From NCBI GenBank assembly GCA_016214925.1, contig JACRMO010000221.1:1-24644 (forward strand): DNA of 24,644 nucleotides. The letters run 5' to 3'. Below the pieces are notes generated by a model. That model worked only from the letters and a program-made list of their open reading frames with translations. It was not told where the DNA came from and made no database searches. Both the position numbers and the translations under genes were made by a program. This document shows, piece by piece, positions 15,447-24,644 of this stretch (position 1 is its first letter; each line of letters opens with the position of its first letter). Source of the stretch: Gammaproteobacteria bacterium. Its GTDB lineage: Bacteria; Pseudomonadota; Gammaproteobacteria; Thiohalobacterales; Thiohalobacteraceae.

Positions 15447-17216
15447 GTGACGATTCGAAAGGCCTTGCTGCGCGCCTTTCTCGGGCTGGTCCTGGGTTCC
15501 ACCCTGCTGATGGCCGCGCTGTCGTTTTACGAATTCCGCCGCAGCCTGCAACAGGAGATCGCCGGCAATCTCCAGTTCGGCGCCAGCACGGTGCTGCAAC
15601 GCATCGACACCTTCCTGTTCTCGCAACTGGAAAACCTGCGCCTGTGGAGCCGCCTGGAAATCATGCAGGACATCCGCGTCGGCGATGTCGACAAACGCCT
15701 CGCGCATTTCCTCGCCGATCTGCGCGCCGGCCAGGGCACGGTGTTCCAGACCTTGCTGTGTACGGATTTGAACGGACGCGTCATAGCCTCAAGCGACCCG
15801 CAATCGACCGCAATGTCCGCACCGGGGGGCGACGCCTGGTTCAAGGTTCCGGGCAACGGACTGGCCGATGTGTACATGCAGGCGGGGCATACCCGCGGCG
15901 GCGACACCGTTGCCTTGCGCACGACCATCCCGGACGTCTTCGGCCAAGGCGATCTCGGTTATTTCTATGCGCTGTTGAACTGGCGCGAAGTGCTCGATCT
16001 GCTCGACGATGCCGTCGCGCGGCAGACGCGCAGCGCGGTGCTGCTCGACGCCACCGGGCAGGCCATCGGCGCCTCCGCGGATCTGCGCAGCCGGCTCGAT
16101 ACATCCGCCCTCGAACTCCACGACTGGCAGGCCCCGCAGACCGGCGCGATAAGTTTCATCCGCGACGGCCGGGCCTTGGGCTATGCAACGACGTTGGTCG
16201 GCGCCGCGGCCTCCTCCGGCTATCAGCATTTCCCCGGCCTGGGCTGGCACCTGTTCATGGTCGAACCGACGCAGCAGGCATTCCAACCGATCTGGCGCCT
16301 GTTATGGATCATGCTGGCCTTGTTGCTGCTGACCTTGTCCGTCGCCGCGTGGATCTCCTGGCGCCTGGCGCGACGGATTTCGCAACCGCTCATGGGGCTG
16401 ACCGAATTCACGCGCGGCTTTCGCAAGGACGAAGGCGCCCGACCGATCACCACCGCGACGGCGATCTCCGAAGTCGACGAACTGGATCAGGCCTTCGTGG
16501 AAATGCTCGAAACCCTGGAGCAATCGCGCGCGCAGATCGTGCGCGCCGGCAAGCTCGCGGTGGTCGGCGAGATGGCCGCGATCATGGCCCACGAGGTGAG
16601 AACGCCGCTAGGCATTCTGAAGAGCTCGGCGCAACTGCTCGAACGCCAACCCAACCTGGGCAATAAGGAACGCGAGCTGATCGGCTTCATCACCAGTGAA
16701 ACCGACCGGCTGAACCGGCTGGTCACCTTGCTGCTGGAATGCGCGCGTCCGCGGCCGCCGGAATTCAAGGCGCGCGACGTGCATGAGATCGTCACCACCG
16801 TCGTCAACCTGCTCGCCTCCAAGGCGGAGAAAAAACACGTGCGACTGCTCACCGATCTCCAGGCGGAGAACTCGCTGCTGCTCTGCGATGGCGAACAACT
16901 CACGCAGGTGTTTCTCAACCTGGTGATCAACGCCCTGGACTTCGTCCCCGAGGGCGGCCACATCGACATACACACCCGCGATAGCGGCACTGACCTCGTG
17001 GTCAGTGTCCTCGACGACGGCCCCGGCATCGCCGCCGAACTGCGCGCACGCATCTTCGACCCATTCTTCAGTCGGCGCGAAGGCGGCATCGGTCTAGGAC
17101 TGACGATCGTGCAACAGATCGTGCAGGCGCATCATGCCCACATCCAGATCACGGACAGCCCGTGGGGCGGCGCCCGCTTCGACATTCGATTTCCCACTTC
17201 ACAGCCGCCGGTCTAA
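15447..17216 (+). CDS. Membrane sensor histidine kinase (NtrB/AtoS-like) of a two-component system
   Basis: The 589-residue product starts at GTG 15447 with AGGAAA upstream. TM1 is at about residues 10-27, a periplasmic sensor region of about 250 residues follows (Cache-like pattern: RIDTFLFSQLENLRLWSR, LCTDLNGRVIASSDP, GYFYALLNWREVLDLL, VLLDATGQAIGAS), then TM2 at about 282-303 (LLWIMLALLLLTLSVAAWIS). The cytoplasmic part has HAMP (about 304-355), the dimerisation H-box with His382 in MAHEVRTPLG, the N-box NLVINALDF, the D-box DDGPGIA, the F-box FDPFFSRREGG and GIGLGLTIV. All catalytic motifs are intact. The response regulator ATG follows after five bases, so they are co-translated. The signal sensed is unknown; the divergent porin and PstS-like genes suggest an envelope or solute cue. 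Confidence 0.93.
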   Translation: MTIRKALLRAFLGLVLGSTLLMAALSFYEFRRSLQQEIAGNLQFGASTVLQRIDTFLFSQLENLRLWSRLEIMQDIRVGDVDKRLAHFLADLRAGQGTVFQTLLCTDLNGRVIASSDPQSTAMSAPGGDAWFKVPGNGLADVYMQAGHTRGGDTVALRTTIPDVFGQGDLGYFYALLNWREVLDLLDDAVARQTRSAVLLDATGQAIGASADLRSRLDTSALELHDWQAPQTGAISFIRDGRALGYATTLVGAAASSGYQHFPGLGWHLFMVEPTQQAFQPIWRLLWIMLALLLLTLSVAAWISWRLARRISQPLMGLTEFTRGFRKDEGARPITTATAISEVDELDQAFVEMLETLEQSRAQIVRAGKLAVVGEMAAIMAHEVRTPLGILKSSAQLLERQPNLGNKERELIGFITSETDRLNRLVTLLLECARPRPPEFKARDVHEIVTTVVNLLASKAEKKHVRLLTDLQAENSLLLCDGEQLTQVFLNLVINALDFVPEGGHIDIHTRDSGTDLVVSVLDDGPGIAAELRARIFDPFFSRREGGIGLGLTIVQQIVQAHHAHIQITDSPWGGARFDIRFPTSQPPV

Positions 17217-17221
17217 CAGTC

Positions 17222-18589
<1,368 letters not shown>

Positions 18590-18615
18590 CGCCTAATGCG
18601 GATTGATGGGCAGTC

Positions 18616-18840
18616 TCACGGTGCCGAACGGGTGCGCTGCATACGGATGGAGTGACCGTAGTGCAGGCCATCCCTGCGGCGGCCGACCCGCTCATAAATC
18701 CCGGCGATGATATCGATCACGATAGCCAGCATAAACAGTGCGACACCCAAACCGATCAGGCCGGAAAGAAGGTCACCCAGGGTGAAAGGGCTGAGGCTGA
18801 ACGCTGCGATCAATCCACCGATAAGAGCCACTTTGAACAT
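18616..18840 (-). CDS. Small inner-membrane protein, two predicted helices
   Basis: The 74-residue product starts at ATG 18840 with GGGAGAA about six bases upstream. The frame runs on upstream, but that part lacks a ribosome site. Residues 2-20 (FKVALIGGLIAAFSLSPF) and about 25-50 (LSGLIGLGVALFMLAIVIDIIAG) are hydrophobic and Gly-rich, joined by a short turn. The C-terminus is basic (ERVGRRRDGLHYGHSIRMQR), so it would face the cytoplasm by the positive-inside rule. I do not recognise the family. It stands alone, convergent with the response regulator and downstream of the broken rlmD. A plausible promoter lies just upstream. Confidence 0.7.
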   Translation of the reverse strand: MFKVALIGGLIAAFSLSPFTLGDLLSGLIGLGVALFMLAIVIDIIAGIYERVGRRRDGLHYGHSIRMQRTRSAP

Positions 18841-18860
18841 GAGTTTCTCCCTTGCCATCG

Positions 18861-18888
18861 TCCATAAACGAAGGCCCATTCTCGTCAA
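18861..18888 (-). promoter_or_regulatory. Possible sigma-70 promoter of the small membrane gene
   Basis: On the minus strand TTGACG (18883-18888) is followed after 16 bases by TATGGA (18861-18866), about 20 bases before the ATG at 18840. The -35 box is five of six to consensus, while the -10 is weak. Confidence 0.3.
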
Positions 18889-18991
18889 CTCGTCGCCCAA
18901 AACTGTGAACAGCGTCTCACACTGGCACAGGCCCCCTCGCGATTTCGCCCCCGGCCTTGATATCAGCCTGTAAACGTCAAATTTCAGTCGC

Positions 18992-20277
18992 TTACCGCTT
19001 CTCGAACAACGCGATCGACTCCACATGCGTGGTGTGCGGGAACATGTCCATCACGCCGGCCTTGACCACAGTGAACTCGTGTTGCAGGATACATAGACGA
19101 TGCGCTTGAAGCCGAGCTTGGCGATGGCGGGAATCACTTCCATCGCGCCACTGCGTGGTGGGTCGAGCAGCAGTTTGTCGAAGCCCTGCTTGAGCCAGGG
19201 ATAGATGGAGACATCCTCGGCAAGATTGGCAACGTGGAATTCGGCGTTGCTTATGCCGTTGCGCGCGGCATTGTCGCGGGCGCGTTGCACCAGACTCGGT
19301 TCGCCCTCCACGCCGACTACATGCGCACAACGTCGCGCCAGCGGCAAGGTGAAGTTGCCCAAGCCACAGAACAGATCCAGCACACGGTCGCTGGCCTGCA
19401 CATCCATCAGCGCCAATGCCAGGTCGATCATTGCGCCGTTGATGTCGCGATTGACCTGGGTGAAATCCGCGGGCAGGAAGTTCAACGTCACGTCGTACGC
19501 CGGCAAGCTATAACTCAAGACCGAGTGTTCCGGCCACAACAAGCTCACGCTGTCCGGCCCGGCCGGTTGCTGATAGACATGCAGGCCGGTGCGCGCTCCG
19601 TAGGCGCGCAATGCGGACGTGTCCGCATCGGACAAGGGATCGAGATTGCGGAACACCAGCGCGGTCACGTTATCACCGACGGCGACCTCGATCTGCGGAA
19701 TACGTTCGCGCGCCTCCAGCGCGGCGATCAATTCGGCCAGTTCGGTGAGGCGCTCGCCGACGACCGGATGCAGCACCTCGCAACGTGTCAGCTCGGCGAG
19801 ATACGGGGCGTGCTTCTCGCGGAAACCGACCAGCGCATAGCCTTTCTTGCGCACGAACTTCGCGCCCAGGCGCGCACGGGTGCGGTAACCCCAGTGCGGC
19901 CCGCGCAGCGGCGGCAATATTTCTTCGGCCGTCACCTTGCCGATGTGCGCCAGACTGTCGAGCAGCACCTGTTGTTTGACGTCGATCTGCGCCTCGGACG
20001 CCATGTGCTGCAAGCTGCATCCGCCGCACACACCCGCATGCGGACAGCGCGGCTCGACACGCAGTGGCGAGGTGTCCAGCACGGACTCGACGACACCTTC
20101 GTCATATTTTTTGTGTTTCGCCACTAACCGGCAACGCACGCGCTCGCCCCGCAGCGCGCCATCGACGAATACCGCCTTGCCATCCACGCGACCGACCCCG
20201 CGGCCGTCGTGGGACAGGGATTCGATCGACAGCTCGATGGATTCGGCGGGCAGACGGGGTTTTCGGGAACGGCTCAT
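18992..20277 (-). pseudogene. rlmD: 23S rRNA (uracil-1939-C5)-methyltransferase RlmD, broken near the C-terminus
   Basis: RlmD methylates U1939 of 23S rRNA with SAM and a [4Fe-4S] cluster. The long frame (20277 to 19051, 408 residues) has the TRAM domain, cluster cysteines Cys78, Cys84, Cys87 and Cys166, the SAM region TQVN and LDLFCGLGNFTLPL, LLLDPPRSGA, and catalytic Cys398 in VYVSCN. After SCN the family continues PATLARD and about 40 more residues. Here the frame ends with nine unrelated residues, while the genuine C-terminus (EFTVVKAGVMDMFPHTTHVE, then SIALFEKR) is found in another frame, ending at 18992. So about a dozen codons plus a frame-changing number of bases are missing near 19080. 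Activity is probably lost, unless this is a sequencing or assembly error. Confidence 0.88.
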
Positions 20278-20294
20278 GGGATATCCAAATTATT

Positions 20295-20472
20295 CACACC
20301 GGAGTGCACAGAGAACACGGAGAAATAAATAGAACAGCTAAGGTTCTTCACACCAAAGAACGCAAAGATTTTTTATCGTAATATCTCATGCTTCGACAGG
20401 CTCGGCACGAACAGAATAAATCAGACCTTCCTGAATATGAAAACCTTTGCGCTCTTTGCGTGCTTTGGTGTG
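20295..20472. repeat. Composite palindromic repeat (copy 3) with an extra half-site and an inserted element
   Basis: CACACCGGAGTGCACAGAGA at 20295 is an orphan left half. CACACCAAAGAACGCAAAGA at about 20349 is a second left half, lacking a few bases found in the other copies. The right half ends GCGTGCTTTGGTGTG at 20472. Between the second left half and the right half, where other copies have about 20 bases, lie about 70 that include the element at 20391-20414. The structure looks like one copy invaded by another element, beside a remnant. Confidence 0.8.
20391..20414. repeat. CTTCGACAGGCTCGGCACGAAC dispersed element
   Basis: The stretch begins CTTCGACAGGCTCGGCACGA and ends ACAG. From general knowledge, CTTCGACAGGCTCAGCACGAACGG and close variants are very common intergenic elements in environmental bacteria. 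A single copy is seen here, nested inside the composite repeat. Confidence 0.6.
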
Positions 20473-20490
20473 GGAAATGCATTTCCAGAA

Positions 20491-21261
20491 TCACTGCCAC
20501 GCGGCGAGGAATTCCGCGAAGTGCGTTCTGTTCTCCGCCTGGAGATACTCGCGCAATTGTTTGCATTCGCTGTCGTATTCGGCCTGCGCCAGTTTGCCAC
20601 GCATCAGCTCGAAGCGCAGAAACACCAGATAGGTGTTGAGCACATCGGTCTCGCAGTAATTGCGGATATCCTCGAGCCCGCCAGCGAGATAGGCATCCCA
20701 CACCTTGGAACCGTTCATACCCATCTTGCCGGGAAAACCGAGCATGCCCGCGATTTCATCCAACGGCGCGACGGCGCGCGCCTGATAGCCGGACAGTACA
20801 TCCATGAGATCGGTATGGCGGGCGTGATAACGGCTCAGGTAATTGTTCCATTTGAAATCGCGGTCATCGTCGCCGCTGTCCCAGTAGCGCGGCGCGGCGA
20901 TGCCATGCAGCAGCGCGCGATAGTGCAGCACCGGCAGATCGAAACCGCCGCCGTTCCAGGACACCAGCGTCGGCGTGAATTTATCCAGCCCGTCGAAGAA
21001 GCGCTGCACGATCTCCTTCTCGTCGGCGGACGGATCACCCAGCGACCAGACCTTGAGCGTATCGCGCGACCGCAGCACCGCCGAGATGGCGACGATGCGG
21101 TGCAGGTGCAGTTTCAGGAAATCACTGCCGCCGGTCTCCTGACGACGCATGTGGAACATCGCTTTGGCGACGTCTTCATCGCTCAGTCCATCGAGCCCGT
21201 GCAGGCGCCGTCCTGCGGCGACATCCGGGATGGTTTCGATAACGAATACCAGTACGTTCAT
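20491..21261 (-). CDS. Predicted 3'-5' exonuclease related to the PolB proofreading domain, first catalytic Asp replaced
   Basis: The 256-residue DnaQ-like fold protein belongs to the PolB-related exonuclease family (DNA_pol_B_exo2). Exo II is visible as VSWNGGGFDLPVLHYRAL (Asn103, Asp108) and Exo III as NYCETDVLNTYLVFLRFEL (Tyr202, Asp206). Between them lie WNNYLSRYHARHTDLMDVLSGY and the K-x-G-M-x-G-S-K-V segment typical of the family. Exo I, normally F-D-I-E-T near the N-terminus, reads VFVIETIPD: the metal-binding aspartate (position 7) is valine, a GAT-to-GTT change. DEDD nucleases need all four acids, so catalysis is probably impaired. Length is normal. An AGGT site lies before the ATG. 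Repeats flank it on both sides. Confidence 0.88.
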   Translation of the reverse strand: MNVLVFVIETIPDVAAGRRLHGLDGLSDEDVAKAMFHMRRQETGGSDFLKLHLHRIVAISAVLRSRDTLKVWSLGDPSADEKEIVQRFFDGLDKFTPTLVSWNGGGFDLPVLHYRALLHGIAAPRYWDSGDDDRDFKWNNYLSRYHARHTDLMDVLSGYQARAVAPLDEIAGMLGFPGKMGMNGSKVWDAYLAGGLEDIRNYCETDVLNTYLVFLRFELMRGKLAQAEYDSECKQLREYLQAENRTHFAEFLAAWQ

Positions 21262-21292
21262 GCGAGAACCTATAGCATTGAAAAAACCATTT

Positions 21293-21367
21293 CACACCAA
21301 AGTGCGCAAAGAACGCAAAGAAATTTCCATTCAAAAAATCTTTGCGTTCTTTGCGCGCTTTGGTGTG
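21293..21367. repeat. Palindromic intergenic repeat, family CACACCAAAG/GCAAAGAACGCA, copy 4
   Basis: The left arm CACACCAAAGTGCGCAAAGA, continuing ACGCAAAGA (21293-21321), and the right arm (21339-21367) pair over 29 bases with one mismatch, itself a G-T pair in RNA. The 17-base centre is A/T-rich. It lies between cysM and the exonuclease gene, both on the minus strand, and would form a strong hairpin after the cysM stop. Confidence 0.93.
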
Positions 21368-21383
21368 CTACTAACCAACAAAA

Positions 21384-22274
21384 TCAGGCCGGAAACACAC
21401 CGGTCGACAGATAACGGTCGCCGCGATCGCAGATGATGGCGACGATCACCGCATGCTCGACCTGCGCGGAAAGTTTGAGTGCCGCGGCGACCGCACCGCC
21501 GGAGGAAATGCCGCAGAAGATCCCTTCGCGCGCGGCCAGTGCCCGGGTGGTGTCTTCGGCGTTCCGCTGATCGACCTCGATGACCTGATCGACACGCGAC
21601 GCATCGAAGATACTCGGCAAGTATTCCTTCGGCCAGCGGCGGATGCCGGGAATCGACGCGCCTTCGGTCGGTTGCACGCCGACGATCTGCACCTGCGGAT
21701 TCTGTTCCTTGAGATAACGCGAGGTGCCCATGATGGTGCCGGTGGTGCCCATGGCGCTGACGAAGTGGGTGACGCGCCCGCCGGTGTCGCGCCAGATCTC
21801 CGGGCCGGTGCCCTCATAATGCGCCTGCGGGTTGTCCATATTGGAGAATTGATCGAGCACTTTACCCTTGCCCTCGGCCTCCATCTGCTTGGCCAGGTCG
21901 CGGGCGCCTTCCATGCTCTGCGCGCGCGTCACCAGGATGATCTCGGCGCCGAAGGCGCGCATCACCTGCACGCGTTCCACGCTCATGTTGTCCGGCATGA
22001 TCAGCACCATGCGGTAGCCCTTGATGGCCGCGGCCATCGCCAGCGCGATGCCGGTATTGCCGCTGGTGGCCTCGATGAGGGTGTCGCCCGGTTTGATCTC
22101 GCCACGCTGTTCAGCCTGCTGGATCATGAACAGGGCGGGCCGATCCTTGACCGAGCCGGCGGGATTATTGCCTTCCAGCTTGACCAGGATGCGGTTGGAG
22201 GTGTCGCCCGGCAGGCGCTGCAAGCGCACCAGCGGCGTGTTGCCGATAAAATTTTCGAGGGTAGGGAAGTCCAT
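21384..22274 (-). CDS. cysM: Cysteine synthase B (O-acetylserine sulfhydrylase B)
   Basis: PLP enzyme forming cysteine from O-acetylserine and sulfide, or S-sulfocysteine from thiosulfate. The 296-residue product begins MDFPTLENFIGNTPLVRLQR. PLP is bound by Lys43 in GNNPAGSVKDRPA. The substrate loop is EATSGNTG (69-75), the phosphate-binding loop is GTTGTIMG, and IPGIRRWPKEYLPSIF, with paired arginines, marks the CysM rather than CysK type. The C-terminal EGIFCGISSGGAVAAALKL is also canonical. The ATG at 22274 matches the family start; a longer frame lacks homology. No strong ribosome site precedes it. It is divergent from the TonB-receptor gene across 144 bases and its stop lies 17 bases from repeat copy 4. 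Confidence 0.96.
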   Translation of the reverse strand: MDFPTLENFIGNTPLVRLQRLPGDTSNRILVKLEGNNPAGSVKDRPALFMIQQAEQRGEIKPGDTLIEATSGNTGIALAMAAAIKGYRMVLIMPDNMSVERVQVMRAFGAEIILVTRAQSMEGARDLAKQMEAEGKGKVLDQFSNMDNPQAHYEGTGPEIWRDTGGRVTHFVSAMGTTGTIMGTSRYLKEQNPQVQIVGVQPTEGASIPGIRRWPKEYLPSIFDASRVDQVIEVDQRNAEDTTRALAAREGIFCGISSGGAVAAALKLSAQVEHAVIVAIICDRGDRYLSTGVFPA

Positions 22275-22418
22275 GACGGCACAGTGTACTGCATGGCCCG
22301 GCGCGGGCAGAAGCCGCTTTTGACGGCATACCCGCAAAGACGGCACCATACACCCGACGGCCGCGGTAGACGGTCGCGCCCACAACTCGATGCACACCGA
22401 CACCACAGGAAACCTCCC

Positions 22419-24581
22419 ATGCACAAGCACGCTTCCTCCCACGCGCGCTACCCGAGCCTTGTCCTGACGCTGCTGTTGAGCGGCACGGCCCTGGCCACGG
22501 ACGAGACGGCAATGGCCGAACTCGCCGGCGAAGACTACTTCCTCGATCAAGTCCCGGTGGTGCTCTCGGCCACGCGCCTCGCCCAGCCCCAGTACGAAGC
22601 CCCGGCCGCCGTAACGATCATCGACCGCACCATGATCGAGGCCACCGGCGCGCTGGACATTCCCGATCTGCTGCGGCTGGTGCCGGGATTCGAAGTGGCG
22701 CATGCCAAGGGGCATACCGCTTCGGCGACCTACCATGGCTTGGCCGACGAACATGCGCGGCGCATGCAGGTGCTGGTCGATGGCCGGCCGGTCTATGGCC
22801 CGGCGCTGGGCGGGGTGCGCTGGACGGATCTGCCGCTGGACATCAAGGATGTCGAACGCATTGAGGTCGTGCGCGGCCCAAATGCCGCCGCCTTCGGTGC
22901 GAATGCCTTCTTAGGCGCGATCAACATCATCACCCAACATCCCTCGCAGGTGAACGGCACCGAGCTGAGTCTGCTGCGCGGCAACAAAGACACCAGCAAG
23001 GCGCTGCTGCGCCACGGTGACCGGATCGGCAAGTTCGATTACCGCATGAGCCTGGGTTATCGGCGCGACGAGGGTTTCAAGGCCCGTACCGATCAAGGGC
23101 CGCCCGATCCGGCCAGTGGTTTGGTCAGCACACGCGACCCGCTCAACGACGGCATGCGCGTGTCGCTGTTCGATTTCCGTAGCGACTATCAGCTCTCCAA
23201 TCATGATGCCCTGGAGTTCCTGGCCGGCTACAACGGCGGGCCACGCGGCGAGGGGCGTTTCGACGATGTTGTCGAAGCCCCGCGCGACCGCGAAGTGCAA
23301 AGCCATTTTCAGCAGGTCGTCTGGCGTCACAACCACGCGGACGACGCGGAGACCCGCGTGCAGTTCTATCACAACTACATGCGGCATCGGGAACACACCG
23401 AAGCGCTGCTTTCGGATATCGCCAGCCAGGCACTCGACACGGTTGTCCCGCCGGACGCAATCGGCTTCTTCTTCCCCGGCTATAGTGATGAAATCGTCCC
23501 GACCAATTTCAGCGTGTTCGAGGAACGTTTCGAGTTGGAGGCACAGCACACCCAATCGCTCTCGAAGGCGTTGCGTCTGGTGTGGGGTGGCAGCGGCCGG
23601 CTCGACCGTGTCGAGGGTGATGACTGGTACGGCCGCGACGACCTGATCGAGAACCAGCTCTATCGGGCCTTCGGCAATCTCGAGTGGCGCGCTTATGCGC
23701 AGGGCACGGTCAATCTGGGCGCCATGTACGAATACGGCAGCCAAGTCGGCAGCCAGGTTTCACCGCGCATTGCCCTCAATCATCAGTTGAACGAGAACCA
23801 CGGCCTCCGCGCCAGCGTCTCGCGCGCCTATCGTCTGCCGACCCTCTACGAAGAAAAGGCCGATGGCGCGGTACGCTTCAGTGACGGCCAGCTCATCGAC
23901 CAGTACATCCTCGGCAACACCGATCTGGATCCGGAACAGATCACGTCCCTGGAACTCGGTTATCTCGGACGCCTGCCGGACCAACACCTGACCCTCGATG
24001 TGAAACTGTTCCATGACAAGATGGAAGACCGCATCACCAATCCGAAGAAATATCCCTACCCGAGCGAGCTCGCGGTTTCTCCGTTCCCGGTGAACGACGG
24101 CGGTATCTTCTATCACACCAACAGTGGCGATCTGAGTACGAACGGCGTCGAGACCGCCCTGACCTATCGACCGCAGAAACGCAGTATGGTCGTGCTCAAC
24201 TGGGCCTATGCGAAGGCCAAGGGCACTGCCTTGAATTCCTATGAATATTCGCTGGACAGCGCGAATTGGCTGTATGAGGAACTTGCCGAGGACGTACCGA
24301 CACATGCTTACAGCATTTTCGGCATGCACCGACTTCCTCAGCAGATCGATATCAGCGCACTCTACTCCCGTGTCAGTCGCATGAAGTGGCTGGGCGATGG
24401 TGACCGCCTGGATTCTCAGGATCGCCTCGATCTGCGCGTCGCGAAGCACTTCCAGGCCGGCGGCGGCGACCACAGTATCGCCCTGGTGTTGCAGAACGTG
24501 CTGGACGAGTACCTGGAATTTCGCGATGAAAATGTGTTCGACACCCGCGCCTACGTCGAACTGACCTTGGGCCTGCCTTAG
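22419..24581 (+). CDS. TonB-dependent outer-membrane receptor
   Basis: The 720-residue product starts at ATG 22419, with AGGA eight bases upstream. The frame is open far upstream over cysM but that part is a shadow. Residues 1-26 form a signal peptide (YPSLVLTLLLSGTALA). The plug domain (about 45-170) shows VPVVLSATRLAQPQYEAPAA, VTIIDRTMIEATGALDIPDL, RLVPGFEV, MQVLVDGRPVYGP and RIEVVRGPNAAAFGANAFLG. The rest is a 22-strand-type barrel with VSRAYRLPTLYEE, GNTDLDPEQITSLELGYLGR, NSGDLSTNGVETALTYRP and VLQNVLDEYLEFRDENVFDT. It ends AYVELTLGLP, without the terminal aromatic residue usual for barrel insertion. The plug resembles the catecholate siderophore/cobalamin type, but the ligand is unknown. 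No TonB partner gene is in the window. Confidence 0.94.
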   Translation: MHKHASSHARYPSLVLTLLLSGTALATDETAMAELAGEDYFLDQVPVVLSATRLAQPQYEAPAAVTIIDRTMIEATGALDIPDLLRLVPGFEVAHAKGHTASATYHGLADEHARRMQVLVDGRPVYGPALGGVRWTDLPLDIKDVERIEVVRGPNAAAFGANAFLGAINIITQHPSQVNGTELSLLRGNKDTSKALLRHGDRIGKFDYRMSLGYRRDEGFKARTDQGPPDPASGLVSTRDPLNDGMRVSLFDFRSDYQLSNHDALEFLAGYNGGPRGEGRFDDVVEAPRDREVQSHFQQVVWRHNHADDAETRVQFYHNYMRHREHTEALLSDIASQALDTVVPPDAIGFFFPGYSDEIVPTNFSVFEERFELEAQHTQSLSKALRLVWGGSGRLDRVEGDDWYGRDDLIENQLYRAFGNLEWRAYAQGTVNLGAMYEYGSQVGSQVSPRIALNHQLNENHGLRASVSRAYRLPTLYEEKADGAVRFSDGQLIDQYILGNTDLDPEQITSLELGYLGRLPDQHLTLDVKLFHDKMEDRITNPKKYPYPSELAVSPFPVNDGGIFYHTNSGDLSTNGVETALTYRPQKRSMVVLNWAYAKAKGTALNSYEYSLDSANWLYEELAEDVPTHAYSIFGMHRLPQQIDISALYSRVSRMKWLGDGDRLDSQDRLDLRVAKHFQAGGGDHSIALVLQNVLDEYLEFRDENVFDTRAYVELTLGLP

Positions 24582-24644
24582 ACTCATGGCCCGCCTTCGC
24601 AAGGATGCTTGGCAGCACTGAAACATGCGCCCTCCGAGCCGTCA

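Noticed and set aside
20295..21367. Clustered repeats as a possible CRISPR array
   Set aside because: Copies are palindromic, far apart and not separated by regular unique spacers; no cas genes.
21453..22418. N-terminal extension of the TonB-receptor frame over cysM
   Set aside because: It is antisense to cysM; the signal peptide and ribosome site place the start at 22419.
24625..24644. ATG at 24625 as the start of a downstream gene
   Set aside because: Only 20 bases remain and no ribosome site precedes it; cannot be supported.

Overview
The window is GC-rich, densely packed chromosome from a Gram-negative bacterium. The gene content (EttA, PssA of the membrane type, RlmD, PolB-like exonuclease, CysM, TonB-dependent receptor) and the order ilvB-ilvH-ilvC-pssA point to a gammaproteobacterium of the Chromatiales/Xanthomonadales kind. 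Genus cannot be told from sequence alone. No tRNA, rRNA, CRISPR array, phage gene or transposase gene is visible.

Layout. 1-1167: 3' part of ettA (translation throttle). 1207-5502 (minus): branched-chain amino-acid operon ilvB-ilvH-ilvC, then pssA, separated from ilvC by a palindromic repeat and a hairpin. 5912-9018 (plus): a secreted DUF4124 protein, proS, and a lytic transglycosylase. 9040-13418 (minus): a compact five-gene operon encoding a thermostable-hemolysin-family (GNAT-like) protein, an AMP-dependent acyl ligase, a heme-oxygenase-like diiron oxidase candidate, a TPR protein and an SDR. I read it as an undescribed small-molecule or lipid-modification pathway. 13620-15207 (minus): a beta-barrel porin and a small PstS-like periplasmic protein. 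15447-18589 (plus, divergent): a membrane histidine kinase and an NtrC-family sigma-54 activator. 18616-22274 (minus): a 74-residue membrane protein, a broken rlmD, an exonuclease that has lost its first catalytic aspartate, and cysM. 22419-24581 (plus): a TonB-dependent receptor.

The most interesting signal is regulatory. Upstream of the five-gene operon lies a good sigma-54 -24/-12 element (GG-N10-GC), and about 105 bp upstream of its predicted start point is a perfect 10-bp inverted repeat, placed as an enhancer site would be. The NtrC-family regulator 4 kb away keeps the GAFTGA loop needed to activate sigma-54. A second sigma-54-like box lies in front of the kinase-regulator operon itself. 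Together this suggests one locus of sensor, activator, envelope proteins and an induced biosynthetic operon.

Intergenic spaces carry several families of dispersed palindromic repeats. Four copies belong to a CACACCAAAG...GCAAAGAACGCAAAG family. There is one GTAGGTTGGGC-type repeat, one GGGGACAGATTT palindrome and one CTTCGACAGGCTCGGCACGAAC element nested in a composite copy. Two of the four copies flank the mutated exonuclease gene, next to the broken rlmD.
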